From: Suttonella indologenes
GTDB taxonomy: Bacteria; Pseudomonadota; Gammaproteobacteria; Cardiobacteriales; Cardiobacteriaceae
Reading direction: 5' to 3'
Length of the DNA stretch: 64,000 bases
NCBI RefSeq assembly: GCF_900460215.1
Contig: NZ_UHIA01000004.1
Span: forward strand, 62,001 to 126,000
Under the pieces are notes generated by a model. It saw only the letters and a program-made list of their open reading frames with translations, was not told the origin of the DNA and ran no database searches. The position numbers and the translations under genes are program-made. Position 1 is the first letter of the stretch. Every line of letters begins with the position of its first letter. Shown here piece by piece: positions 14,402-22,424 of this stretch.

Positions 14402-15937
14402 TTAACTGTCAGCAATTGGAGAAGATAGGTATTTGGCGGAAAGGTGCAGGATTTCTTCTTGCGAGGTGTCTGCGGTATTGACGATGCCCGCGACTTTGCC
14501 GGCGCTCATGACTAAGATGCGGTCGCTTACGCCCAGCAGTTCGGGCATTTCGGAAGAAATCATGATGATGGCTTTGCCGCGTTTGGCGAGTTCGTTAATC
14601 ATTTGATATATTTCGTATTTAGCACCGATATCGATGCCGCGCGTGGGTTCATCCAGCATGAGGATGTCCGGCCCTGTGAGCAGCCAGCGTCCTAAAATGA
14701 CTTTTTGCTGATTGCCGCCCGAGAGCGAGCCGATGCGCGTTCTTTGTGAGGGGGTTTTGACGTGCATGGAGTCGATGACCCATTGCGTGTCTTTGTGCAT
14801 TTCCTTATTGTCTAAAAAGCCGCTATGTTCATAGTGTTTCATATTGGCAATCAGGGAGTTGAAGCTGATGTCCAAACCGCCGAAAATGCCGGTGCTGCGC
14901 CGCTCTTCCGTTACGAGGGCAAAGCCGTTTTTAATCGCTTCCACAGGGCTTCTGTTGGCGACCGCTTTGCCGTTTATCCGCACTTCGCCGCTGCCGCGTT
15001 CGCGGATGCCGAATAGGGTTTCGACCAAGTCGGTGCGTTTGGCGCCGACCAAGCCGCCGATGCCCAAAACTTCGCCTTTGCGCAGTTCAAAACTGATGTT
15101 TTGAATCGAGGGCTGGTTTTTCGCGCTTAATGCCCGCACTTCCAGCACGATTTCGCCCGGCGTATTATCTTTTTCAGGAAAACGCTGGGTCAGGCTGCGT
15201 CCGACCATTTTGGCGACTAAGGCGTCCATATTGGTTTCGGCCGTATGTACCGTGTCAATCCATTTGCCGTCGCGCAGAATCGTAATCGTATCGCAGACTT
15301 TGAAAATCTCTTCCATTTTATGCGAGATGTAAATGATGCCGCAGCCGCGCTGCTTGAGTTTGTCGATAATGGTAAAGAGATGAGAGACTTCTTTTTCAGA
15401 CAGCGAAGAGGTGGGCTCGTCCATAATTACGATTTTCGCTTGATAGGAAAATGCTTTCGCGATTTCAATCATCTGCATTTCCGACACGGTCAATTTCGCC
15501 ACTTTTTCGCGCGGGTCGATATCGATGCCCAGTTCGTCGAAAATCGCCTTGGTATCGGCATACATTTTCTTGCTGTCGATGAAAAAGCCTTTGATGGGAT
15601 AGCGTCCCAGCCACAGATTATCCATCACGCTTTGCTGCTTGACCATGTTCAATTCTTGATGAACCATGGAAATGCCGTTTTCCAATGCTTCTTTTGTGGT
15701 TTTGAAATCGACTTCATTGCCTAAAAATTCAATGCTGCCCTTGTCTTTCGCATAAATACCGAATAGGCATTTGAGCAAAGTCGATTTTCCCGCGCCGTTT
15801 TCCCCCATCAAGGCATGCACGGAATGGGCGCGTACTTGCAAATTGACGCCGTCAAGCGCTTTAACGCCCGGAAAGGATTTATGGACATCCGTCATGGTCA
15901 GCAGAATCTCGCCGGTAGAGGGTGCAGGAGCTGTCAT
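14402..15937 (-). CDS. mglA: galactose/methyl-galactoside ABC transporter ATPase
   Basis: A 511-residue duplicated ABC ATPase that drives the Mgl importer. The first cassette has Walker A GENGAGKST (about residue 44) and Walker B IVIMDEPTSS. The second has the degenerate P-loop GGLVGAKRTD usual for this family, signature LSGGNQQKV and Walker B ILMLDEPTRGIDIG. The length matches E. coli MglA (506). The gene lies 71 bp downstream of mglB across a terminator-like hairpin and 11 bp before mglC. Confidence 0.96.
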   Translation of the reverse strand: MTAPAPSTGEILLTMTDVHKSFPGVKALDGVNLQVRAHSVHALMGENGAGKSTLLKCLFGIYAKDKGSIEFLGNEVDFKTTKEALENGISMVHQELNMVKQQSVMDNLWLGRYPIKGFFIDSKKMYADTKAIFDELGIDIDPREKVAKLTVSEMQMIEIAKAFSYQAKIVIMDEPTSSLSEKEVSHLFTIIDKLKQRGCGIIYISHKMEEIFKVCDTITILRDGKWIDTVHTAETNMDALVAKMVGRSLTQRFPEKDNTPGEIVLEVRALSAKNQPSIQNISFELRKGEVLGIGGLVGAKRTDLVETLFGIRERGSGEVRINGKAVANRSPVEAIKNGFALVTEERRSTGIFGGLDISFNSLIANMKHYEHSGFLDNKEMHKDTQWVIDSMHVKTPSQRTRIGSLSGGNQQKVILGRWLLTGPDILMLDEPTRGIDIGAKYEIYQMINELAKRGKAIIMISSEMPELLGVSDRILVMSAGKVAGIVNTADTSQEEILHLSAKYLSSPIADS

Positions 15938-15957
15938 TAAAGTATCCTTTATCAGTT

Positions 15958-15985
15958 AAAAAAGGGCGGGCTGATGCCGCGCCCT
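15958..15985 (-). terminator. intra-operon attenuator between mglB and mglA
   Basis: On the coding strand AGGGCG-C-GGC-ATCA-GCC-CGCCCT is followed by TTTTTT: a GC-rich stem with one bulge and a U tract. It lies between mglB and mglA, where partial termination or 3'-end protection makes the binding protein more abundant than the membrane parts, as in many ABC importer operons. Confidence 0.8.
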
Positions 15986-16008
15986 CGCAATGGTTTTTAT
16001 GATGAGGC

Positions 16009-16998
16009 TTATTTTAAAAATTTATCCAAATTGCTCTTATCCACGCCTACATAAGGCACGCGGATTTGCTTGCCGTCTAATGTGTACACGCTGCTTTGCG
16101 ACAAATCTTTGCCGTTTGCTAAATCTACCGCTAAAGCATAAATCGCTTTCGCCTGCGTTTCGCCGTCATTTAAGACCGTGCCTTTCAGCACATCCGATTT
16201 CACTAATTGCAAAGCCTCCGGCAAAGCATCGACGCCGAAGGTCGGCAATACGCCGCCTTGCGCTTTCATCGCTTCAATCGCGCCTAATGCCATGCCGTCG
16301 TTATTGGAAATGACGACCTCGATATTTTTGCCTGAAGGGCCTGAGAGCCAAGCCTGCATAATGTCTTTCGCCTTGGCGGCATCCCATAAAGCGGCGTCTA
16401 ATTGCAGCTGATTGGTTTTAATGCCGTTTGCATTGAGTTTTTCGACCACGAATTTGGTGCGCGCTTCCGCATCGGGGTGTCCGGGCTCGCCTTTGAGCAG
16501 CACAAAATCCAAAACGCCGTTTTTGTTGGTGTCCCAGTCAGGATTTTCTTTCCATGTCTTGGTAATCAAATCCGCTTGGATTTCGCCCGATTCTTGAGGA
16601 TTCGTGCCGACAAAATAGACTTTGTCATAAGAAGCGATTGCCGCTTCGCCCGGGTCTTTATTGAAGAAAATTACAGGAATGTCTTCGGCGCGCGCTTTTT
16701 CGATAATCGTCGGCGCTGCGGCAGGGTCAACCAAATTGATTGCCAGCACTTTCACGCCCTTGGCAATCATCACATCGACTTGGTTATTCTGCTCGGACTG
16801 ATTATTTTGCGAATCATTCATTAAGAGCTTGGCGGTTTTATGCTCCGCCGCTTCCGCCTCTAAAGATTTACGCATCAAAGACATAAAATTATCATCGTAT
16901 TTATAGATGGTAACGCCCACTTTCGGCGCATCGGCAGCAAAAGATTGTCCCATCATCAAAGCCGCAACACAGACAGCTAAGGTCTTGCGAAATGTCAT
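16009..16998 (-). CDS. mglB: galactose-binding periplasmic protein
   Basis: Periplasmic galactose/glucose-binding component of the Mgl importer, 329 residues. A Sec signal peptide (MTFRKTLAVCVAALMMGQSFA, cut near residue 21-22) precedes a periplasmic-binding fold. VTIYKYDDNFMSLMRKSLE, INLVDPAA, FVGTNPQESGEIQ, VISNNDGMALGAIEAM and GVDALPEA correspond to the sugar- and calcium-contact segments of E. coli MglB. It is the promoter-proximal gene of mglBAC and divergent from galT across 290 bp. No clear GalR-type palindrome was seen in that gap. Confidence 0.95.
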   Translation of the reverse strand: MTFRKTLAVCVAALMMGQSFAADAPKVGVTIYKYDDNFMSLMRKSLEAEAAEHKTAKLLMNDSQNNQSEQNNQVDVMIAKGVKVLAINLVDPAAAPTIIEKARAEDIPVIFFNKDPGEAAIASYDKVYFVGTNPQESGEIQADLITKTWKENPDWDTNKNGVLDFVLLKGEPGHPDAEARTKFVVEKLNANGIKTNQLQLDAALWDAAKAKDIMQAWLSGPSGKNIEVVISNNDGMALGAIEAMKAQGGVLPTFGVDALPEALQLVKSDVLKGTVLNDGETQAKAIYALAVDLANGKDLSQSSVYTLDGKQIRVPYVGVDKSNLDKFLK

Positions 16999-17231
16999 AA
17001 AAGTCTCCTATGTTTTTCTCAACAAATATCTCTCACGCAAAGGTAAGGCGGCAATGAAAATTATCTCTTCATTGACACAATGTTAATTTTAAGCAAACAG
17101 ACTGCTTTGTAAACTATTTTTTCTAAACGCCAAAGCAATTATATGAATTTCCATGTGTTTTAATGCGGCAAATGGTGGGCAAAATCATGAAAACACCCTT
17201 AAAAAATAAGTTTTCTTATACAAAATCCACA

Positions 17232-17263
17232 TTGACTTTTGATGAAATACTATTCATGATAAT
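17232..17263 (+). promoter_or_regulatory. candidate galT promoter
   Basis: TTGACT at 17232-17237 is followed after 17 bases by CATGAT (17255-17260), with GATAAT three bases further on as an alternative -10. It lies 30-55 bp upstream of the galT ATG in the mglB-galT divergent gap. The remaining ~200 bp of that gap show no other recognisable signal. Confidence 0.45.
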
Positions 17264-17290
17264 GTGTATTCCATATCAGGAGCGAATGCC

Positions 17291-18328
17291 ATGTTTATGC
17301 CCAACGATCATCCGCACCGCCGCTATAATCCGCTTGCCGACGAATGGGTGTTAGTCTCTCCCCATCGTGCCAAACGGCCTTGGCAAGGACAGCAGGAAAA
17401 ATGCGATACCGAGCGCAAACCCTCTTACGATCCCACATGCTATCTCTGCCCGGGCAATACGCGGATTAACGGCGAGAAAAATCCCGTTTATACCGCGCCT
17501 TATGTCTTTACCAATGATTTCTCCGCTCTTTTGCCCGATACGCCCGAGCATTGTGAAGAGACGCATCCTCTGTTTCAAAGCCACAGCGTGCGCGGCGTGA
17601 GTCGCGTGGTCTGTTTTTCGCCCGATCATGGCAAAACCCTGCCGGAATTGTCCCTGCCGGAAATCGAAGCCGTGATAGAAGTCTGGCAGGCGCAATGTCG
17701 GGAATTGGGAGAAAAATACCAATGGGTGCAGATATTTGAAAACAAGGGAGCGGTGATGGGTTGCTCGAATCCGCATCCGCACGGACAAATTTGGGCAAGT
17801 GATTTTCTGCCGCATTTGCCCGCCAAAGCGCATCAAGCCCAGCAAGAATATTTTGCCCGCCATCACCGCGCGCTCTTGCAAGACTATGCGGCGGAAGAAT
17901 TGCGTCGTCACGAACGCATCGTCGTGGAAACAAGGGATTGGCTAGCGGTAGTACCTTATTGGGCGGCATGGCCCTTTGAGACCCTGCTCCTGCCTAAAAT
18001 TCCTCTGCATACCCTTTTGGATTTGAATGTCTCGCAACGCAGTGATTTAGCCTTGGCACTTAAGCGCTTAAGCACGCGTTACGACAATCTCTTCCAATGC
18101 AGTTTTCCCTATTCTATGGGATTTCACGGCGCGCCCTTTGACGGCAAAGAGCATCCGCAATGGCGGCTGCATGCGCATTTCTATCCGCCACTGCTGCGTT
18201 CTGCCAGCGTGCGCAAATTTATGGTCGGCTATGAAATGCTTGCCGAAGCGCAGCGCGATTTAACGCCGGAACAGGCGGCGGAACGTTTGGCGGCATTGTC
18301 TGATGTGCATTATCGTACGGCAGATTAA
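17291..18328 (+). CDS. galT: galactose-1-phosphate uridylyltransferase
   Basis: Second enzyme of the Leloir pathway; it exchanges UMP between UDP-glucose and galactose 1-phosphate. The 345-residue length fits E. coli GalT (348). The N-terminus has HRRYNPLADEWVLVSPHRAKRPWQG, then the zinc-site CYLCPG, and the active-site GCSNPHPHGQIWAS with the nucleophilic histidine in HPH. The ATG at 17291 is 8 bases after AGGAG; a GTG at 17264 has no ribosome site. It precedes galK by 207 bp, and galE is not in the window. Confidence 0.96.
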   Translation: MFMPNDHPHRRYNPLADEWVLVSPHRAKRPWQGQQEKCDTERKPSYDPTCYLCPGNTRINGEKNPVYTAPYVFTNDFSALLPDTPEHCEETHPLFQSHSVRGVSRVVCFSPDHGKTLPELSLPEIEAVIEVWQAQCRELGEKYQWVQIFENKGAVMGCSNPHPHGQIWASDFLPHLPAKAHQAQQEYFARHHRALLQDYAAEELRRHERIVVETRDWLAVVPYWAAWPFETLLLPKIPLHTLLDLNVSQRSDLALALKRLSTRYDNLFQCSFPYSMGFHGAPFDGKEHPQWRLHAHFYPPLLRSASVRKFMVGYEMLAEAQRDLTPEQAAERLAALSDVHYRTAD

Positions 18329-18503
18329 TGGACGAGGTTTTTGCTGCGTTGCTGCGATTGGCGGCATGGCTCTTCCACATGCCTTGCCTTATGTTTGAGA
18401 AAATGTGTCTAAAGATAGGTTTTCGTCCGCCGCCGAGCATCGTCGGTTTAAGTATTTACTGGAGCAGCTGATGATTTCGGCTCTTTTATTGCTTATCTAT
18501 TAA

Positions 18504-18515
18504 CGTTTGAAAACG
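18504..18515. promoter_or_regulatory. palindromic candidate operator before galK
   Basis: CGTTT-GA-AAACG is a perfect 5+2+5 palindrome 21 bp upstream of the galK ATG. Its AACGTTT/AAACG character recalls LacI/GalR-family operators, but the central CG of the E. coli GalR site is lacking and only one copy is present. The other ~170 bp of the galT-galK gap show nothing recognisable. Confidence 0.3.
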
Positions 18516-18535
18516 CATTCACAAGGAATATAACA

Positions 18536-19678
18536 ATGGATATCTCCGCTATTTTTACCGAAATATTTAATACCGCGCCCGCATATCGGATTCGCGCGCC
18601 GGGACGCGTGAATTTAATCGGCGAACACACCGATTATAACGACGGCTTTGTGCTGCCCTGCGCCATTGATTTCGCCAATTATGCGGCGGTGAAAAAAAAC
18701 GACGGCAAGCGTGTGCGCGTATATACTGAAAATTATCGGGAATATGATGAGTTTGAATTAAACGGCGCTTTTCCTGCCTCGGATAAGCAATGGGCGAATT
18801 ATGTGCGCGGCGTCTTCTGGGCATTGGCGGAAAAAGGCTATCCGATTAGGCAGGGCTTGGATATGGCGATTAGCGGCGATGTGCCGCAGGGGGCGGGATT
18901 GAGTTCTTCCGCCGCTTTGGAAGTGGCGGTAGGCAAAGCCCTGCAAACGCTGTTTGATTTGCCGCTCAACGAAAGCGAACTCGCCCTTATCGGACAATAT
19001 GCGGAAAATCATTTTGTCGGCTGCAAATGCGGCATCATGGATCAACTTGCCAGCGCGCGCGGCGAAAAAGGTCATGCGATTTTAATCGATTGCCGCAGTC
19101 TTGAAACGCAGGCGATTGCCATCCCCGACAGCTTGAGCGTGATGATTATTCATTCCCACGTCAAACGTGGCTTGGTCGGCAGCGAGTACAATACGCGCCG
19201 CGAACAATGCGAAAGCGCTGCCGCGCATTTCGGCGTGAAAGCCCTGCGCGATGTCAGTTTGGAGCAATTTGAAGCCGAAAAAGGCGGACTTGAGGCGCTG
19301 GCGGCAAAACGCGCCCGCTACATTATTCAGGAAAATCAACGTACATTGGCGGCAGCACAGGCAATGAAAAATAATGATATCAGCGCTTTATCGCGCCTGA
19401 TGGCAGAAAGCCATGCCGGTATGCGCGATGAATTCGAGATTACCCATCCGGCGGTAGATGCCATGGTGGCATTGATTGACGAAGTTATCGGGCATAGCGG
19501 CGGCGTGCGCATGACCGGCGGCGGTTTCGGCGGCTGTGTGGTGGCGCTGGTGCCGCATGAGGCGGTTAAGGCGGTAAGCGCGCATCTTGAGGCGCATTAT
19601 CAAGCCAAAACCGGTCTGAAAGAGGAAATCTTTGTTTGCCAGCCGAGAGAAGGCGTGACTGCGCAAGTCCTTGCTTAA
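18536..19678 (+). CDS. galK: galactokinase
   Basis: Phosphorylates alpha-D-galactose with ATP to galactose 1-phosphate, the substrate of GalT. The 380-residue length fits the family (E. coli 382). The galactokinase signature GRVNLIGEHTDYNDGF is near residue 25, the GHMP ATP-binding motif GDVPQGAGLSSSAALEVA near residue 117, and the third motif RMTGGGFGGCVVAL near residue 325. An AAGGA site precedes the ATG. A 207-bp gap with its own possible operator separates it from galT, so it may have a separate promoter. A bidirectional terminator follows. Confidence 0.97.
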   Translation: MDISAIFTEIFNTAPAYRIRAPGRVNLIGEHTDYNDGFVLPCAIDFANYAAVKKNDGKRVRVYTENYREYDEFELNGAFPASDKQWANYVRGVFWALAEKGYPIRQGLDMAISGDVPQGAGLSSSAALEVAVGKALQTLFDLPLNESELALIGQYAENHFVGCKCGIMDQLASARGEKGHAILIDCRSLETQAIAIPDSLSVMIIHSHVKRGLVGSEYNTRREQCESAAAHFGVKALRDVSLEQFEAEKGGLEALAAKRARYIIQENQRTLAAAQAMKNNDISALSRLMAESHAGMRDEFEITHPAVDAMVALIDEVIGHSGGVRMTGGGFGGCVVALVPHEAVKAVSAHLEAHYQAKTGLKEEIFVCQPREGVTAQVLA

Positions 19679-19705
19679 GCATCATCTTTGAAAGACCGCC
19701 AACAA

Positions 19706-19745
19706 AAAAAGCAGCTCTTTTCTTTTAAGAATCGAGCTGCTTTTT
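19706..19745. terminator. bidirectional terminator between galK and sucD
   Basis: AAAAAGCAGCTC pairs with GAGCTGCTTTTT around a ~16-base loop. A and T runs flank both sides. It serves the convergent galK and sucCD transcripts. Confidence 0.88.
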
Positions 19746-19769
19746 ATTAGCAGATAATGATGCGCTTTA

Positions 19770-20642
19770 TTACGCACCCATCAATTGCTTCAGGGTTGCG
19801 CCGATGTCCGCCGGCGAACGCACGGTCGCCACGCCCGCCGCTTCAAGGGCTTTGAATTTATCTGCCGCCGTGCCTTTGCCGCCGGCGATAATCGCGCCCG
19901 CATGTCCCATGCGTTTGCCCGGAGGTGCAGTCACGCCAGCAATATAAGCCACCACAGGTTTGCTGACATGGGCTTTGATAAATTCCGCCGCTTCTTCTTC
20001 AGCCGAACCGCCGATTTCGCCGACCATCACAATACCTTTGGTTTGCTCGTCCGCTTCAAAAGCAGACAGCACGTCAATGAAATTGGTACCGTTAATCGGG
20101 TCGCCGCCGATGCCGACGCAGGTGCTTTGTCCCAAGCCGATTTGCGTGGTTTGATGTACGGCTTCATAAGTCAATGTGCCGGAACGCGACACAATGCCCA
20201 CGCTGCCTTTTTGATGGATATGACCAGGCATAATGCCCATTTTGCATTCACCGGGAGTAATCACGCCCGGGCAGTTCGGACCGATGAGGCGCGAAGCGCT
20301 GCCTTGCAAAGCCGCTTTGACTTTCATCATATCCAAAACAGGAATGCCTTCGGTGATACAGGCGATGATTTCAATACCGGCATCAATGGCTTCTAAAATC
20401 GAATCTGCCGCAAAGGGCGGCGGTACGAAAATCATGGAAGCATTAGCGCCGGTATCGCGTACCGCTTCGGTAACGGTATTGAATACAGGGCGGTCTAAAT
20501 GGCTTTGTCCGCCTTTGCCCGGCGTTACGCCGCCGACCAATTGCGTGCCGTAGGCAATCGCCTGCTCGGAATGGAAGGTGCCTTGCGAGCCGGTAAAGCC
20601 TTGGGTAATGACTTTGGTGTCTTTATTGATGTAAATACTCAT
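19770..20642 (-). CDS. sucD: succinyl-CoA ligase, alpha subunit
   Basis: Subunit of the TCA-cycle enzyme that makes ATP/GTP from succinyl-CoA; it binds CoA and carries the phosphorylated histidine. The length is 290 residues, as in E. coli (289). The N-terminal KVITQGFTGSQGTFHSEQAI is the CoA-binding Rossmann segment. His247 in GHAGAIIAGGKGTA is the phospho-histidine. It follows sucC by 9 bases; GGAGC lies before the ATG. The other TCA genes usually near it (sdh, sucAB) are not in this window. Confidence 0.97.
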   Translation of the reverse strand: MSIYINKDTKVITQGFTGSQGTFHSEQAIAYGTQLVGGVTPGKGGQSHLDRPVFNTVTEAVRDTGANASMIFVPPPFAADSILEAIDAGIEIIACITEGIPVLDMMKVKAALQGSASRLIGPNCPGVITPGECKMGIMPGHIHQKGSVGIVSRSGTLTYEAVHQTTQIGLGQSTCVGIGGDPINGTNFIDVLSAFEADEQTKGIVMVGEIGGSAEEEAAEFIKAHVSKPVVAYIAGVTAPPGKRMGHAGAIIAGGKGTAADKFKALEAAGVATVRSPADIGATLKQLMGA

Positions 20643-20651
20643 GGCTGCTCC

Positions 20652-21812
20652 TTATTGTGCCGCTGCTACGGCGCGTTTTGCCGCATCGGTTAAATCATCT
20701 GCCGCTTCAATGCCTAAGCCGCTTTCATTGAGCATTTTGCGTCCCAATTCCACATTGGTGCCCTGCAAACGCGCGACCACAGGCACTTTCAAATCGATTT
20801 CTTTTGCGGCGCTGATAATGCCTTCGGCAATCAAATCGCAGCGTACGATGCCACCGAAGATGTTGACCAAAATCGATTTCACTTCCGGCGAAGTCAAAAT
20901 CAGTTTAAAGGCTTCCTTCACGCGTTCTGCTGTCGCGCCGCCGCCCACATCCAAGAAATTCGCCGGTTCGCCGCCGTGCAGTTTGACGATGTCCATGGTC
21001 GCCATTGCCAAGCCGGCACCGTTTACCATACAGCCGATATTGCCGCCTAATGCCACATAATTGAGCTGCAATTCCTGTGCTTTGTTTTCGCGCTCGTCTT
21101 CTTGACTGCGATCGCGCATTTCTTCCAAATCTTTATGGCGGTAAAGGGCGTTGTCGTCCACGCCGATTTTGGCGTCAAGAGCCAGCAAATTGCCGTCGCG
21201 GGTGACAATCAAAGGATTGATTTCCACCATCGCCAAATCTTTTTCAATGAAGAGTTTGTATAAACCTTCCATTAATTTGGCCAGTTGTCCGGATAATTCT
21301 TTATTCAAGCCCATGTCGAAGGCGGCTTGACGACCAACATAAGGGAAATAACCGGCAGCGGGATCCACGCTGACGCTGATGATTTTATCAGGGTGGGTCT
21401 CCGCCACTTCTTCGATATCCATGCCGCCTTCCGAAGAGCAAATGAAACTGACGCGGCGCGTGGCGCGATCAACAACCGCCGATAAATATAATTCGTCAAC
21501 GATATCCAAGCCTTCTTCAATCAAGACCATATTGATCGGCAGGCCGATATCGCCGGTTTGCTTGGTTTTTAAGGTGTTGCCGATCATGTTTTCAGCGTAA
21601 TTGCGCACTTCGTCCAAAGATTTGGCGACTTTCACGCCGCCTGCTTTGCCGCGTCCGCCTGCATGCACTTGAGCTTTGACAACCCAAACCGTACCACCCA
21701 GCTCTTTAGCCGCCGCTACTGCTTCTTCTGCAGATTTAGCCAAAATACTGCGCGGAATGCTAACGCCATAATCACGAAAAAGTGATTTGGCTTGATATTC
21801 ATGTAAATTCAT
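20652..21812 (-). CDS. sucC: succinyl-CoA ligase, beta subunit
   Basis: Nucleotide- and succinate-binding subunit, 386 residues (E. coli 388), with an N-terminal ATP-grasp domain. It begins MNLHEYQAKSLFRDYGV, continues with VVKAQVHAGGRGKAGGVK, MVEINPLIVT and, in the C-terminal domain, NFLDVGGGATAERV and NIFGGIVRCD. First gene of a two-gene operon with sucD. The 157-bp gap upstream to the divergent thioesterase must hold its promoter; I could not pick convincing hexamers. Confidence 0.97.
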   Translation of the reverse strand: MNLHEYQAKSLFRDYGVSIPRSILAKSAEEAVAAAKELGGTVWVVKAQVHAGGRGKAGGVKVAKSLDEVRNYAENMIGNTLKTKQTGDIGLPINMVLIEEGLDIVDELYLSAVVDRATRRVSFICSSEGGMDIEEVAETHPDKIISVSVDPAAGYFPYVGRQAAFDMGLNKELSGQLAKLMEGLYKLFIEKDLAMVEINPLIVTRDGNLLALDAKIGVDDNALYRHKDLEEMRDRSQEDERENKAQELQLNYVALGGNIGCMVNGAGLAMATMDIVKLHGGEPANFLDVGGGATAERVKEAFKLILTSPEVKSILVNIFGGIVRCDLIAEGIISAAKEIDLKVPVVARLQGTNVELGRKMLNESGLGIEAADDLTDAAKRAVAAAQ

Positions 21813-21969
21813 AGCTAATTTCCAATTTTGTTGGTTGAATGGTCACAAAAACCTCGCGTATCTTAACATATCCCAATCGCATTCAGCGTCGGCAAATCGT
21901 TTTTTCTAAGATTTTGCCGCCAAATAGGGGAAATCAGGCTAAGATAGCGTCTTTTCATCAGGAAATATT

Positions 21970-22389
21970 ATGCCTAAAGAGATAATATTCCGGCACCAAT
22001 TCCCCATTACTATCCGCTGGGGAGATATGGATGCCTATCAACATGTAAATAATACGCTGTTTTTCCGCTACCTAGAATCCGCGCGCTTTGCCTATTTCGA
22101 GCAATATGTGCTGCCGCTGATTGGCGGTAAAATACCCATGATTGTCTTGGCGGAGATGCAGTGCAAATTTGAGGCGGAGATTGTTTATCCCGCCGAATTG
22201 GTCGTGAAAAGCAAAATCTCGCGTTTGGGCAGGAGCAGTTTTGACGTTTATGCCGAAATTTGGAATGCCGGCAAACGCTGCGCCCAATCGACGGCGGTGA
22301 TGGTGTGGCTTAATCCCGAAAGCAAAAGACCGGAGGCAGTACCTGAAATCGTGGCGCAAGCGATAAGGACATTGGAGCATTTGGCTTAA
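21970..22389 (+). CDS. acyl-CoA thioesterase, 4HBT hotdog fold
   Basis: A 139-residue single-hotdog thioesterase that should hydrolyse acyl-CoA thioesters. IRWGDMDAYQHVNNTLFFRYLE near residue 15 is the 4-hydroxybenzoyl-CoA thioesterase signature with its catalytic Asp. A second strand block (LVVKSKISRLGRSSFDVYAEIW) completes the fold. It resembles the YbgC/FadM-type enzymes but lacks the tol-pal context of ybgC. AGGAAA precedes the ATG. It lies 35 bp upstream of the antiporter gene and may share its transcript. Confidence 0.85.
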   Translation: MPKEIIFRHQFPITIRWGDMDAYQHVNNTLFFRYLESARFAYFEQYVLPLIGGKIPMIVLAEMQCKFEAEIVYPAELVVKSKISRLGRSSFDVYAEIWNAGKRCAQSTAVMVWLNPESKRPEAVPEIVAQAIRTLEHLA

Positions 22390-22424
22390 TGACCGCGTTT
22401 TAGAGTAATCAATAAGGAAAATTC

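Noticed and set aside
16999..17290. GalR/CRP operators in the mglB-galT gap
   Set aside because: I looked for a GTGTAAxCGxTTACAC-type palindrome and a TGTGA-N6-TCACA site; only poor partial matches are present.
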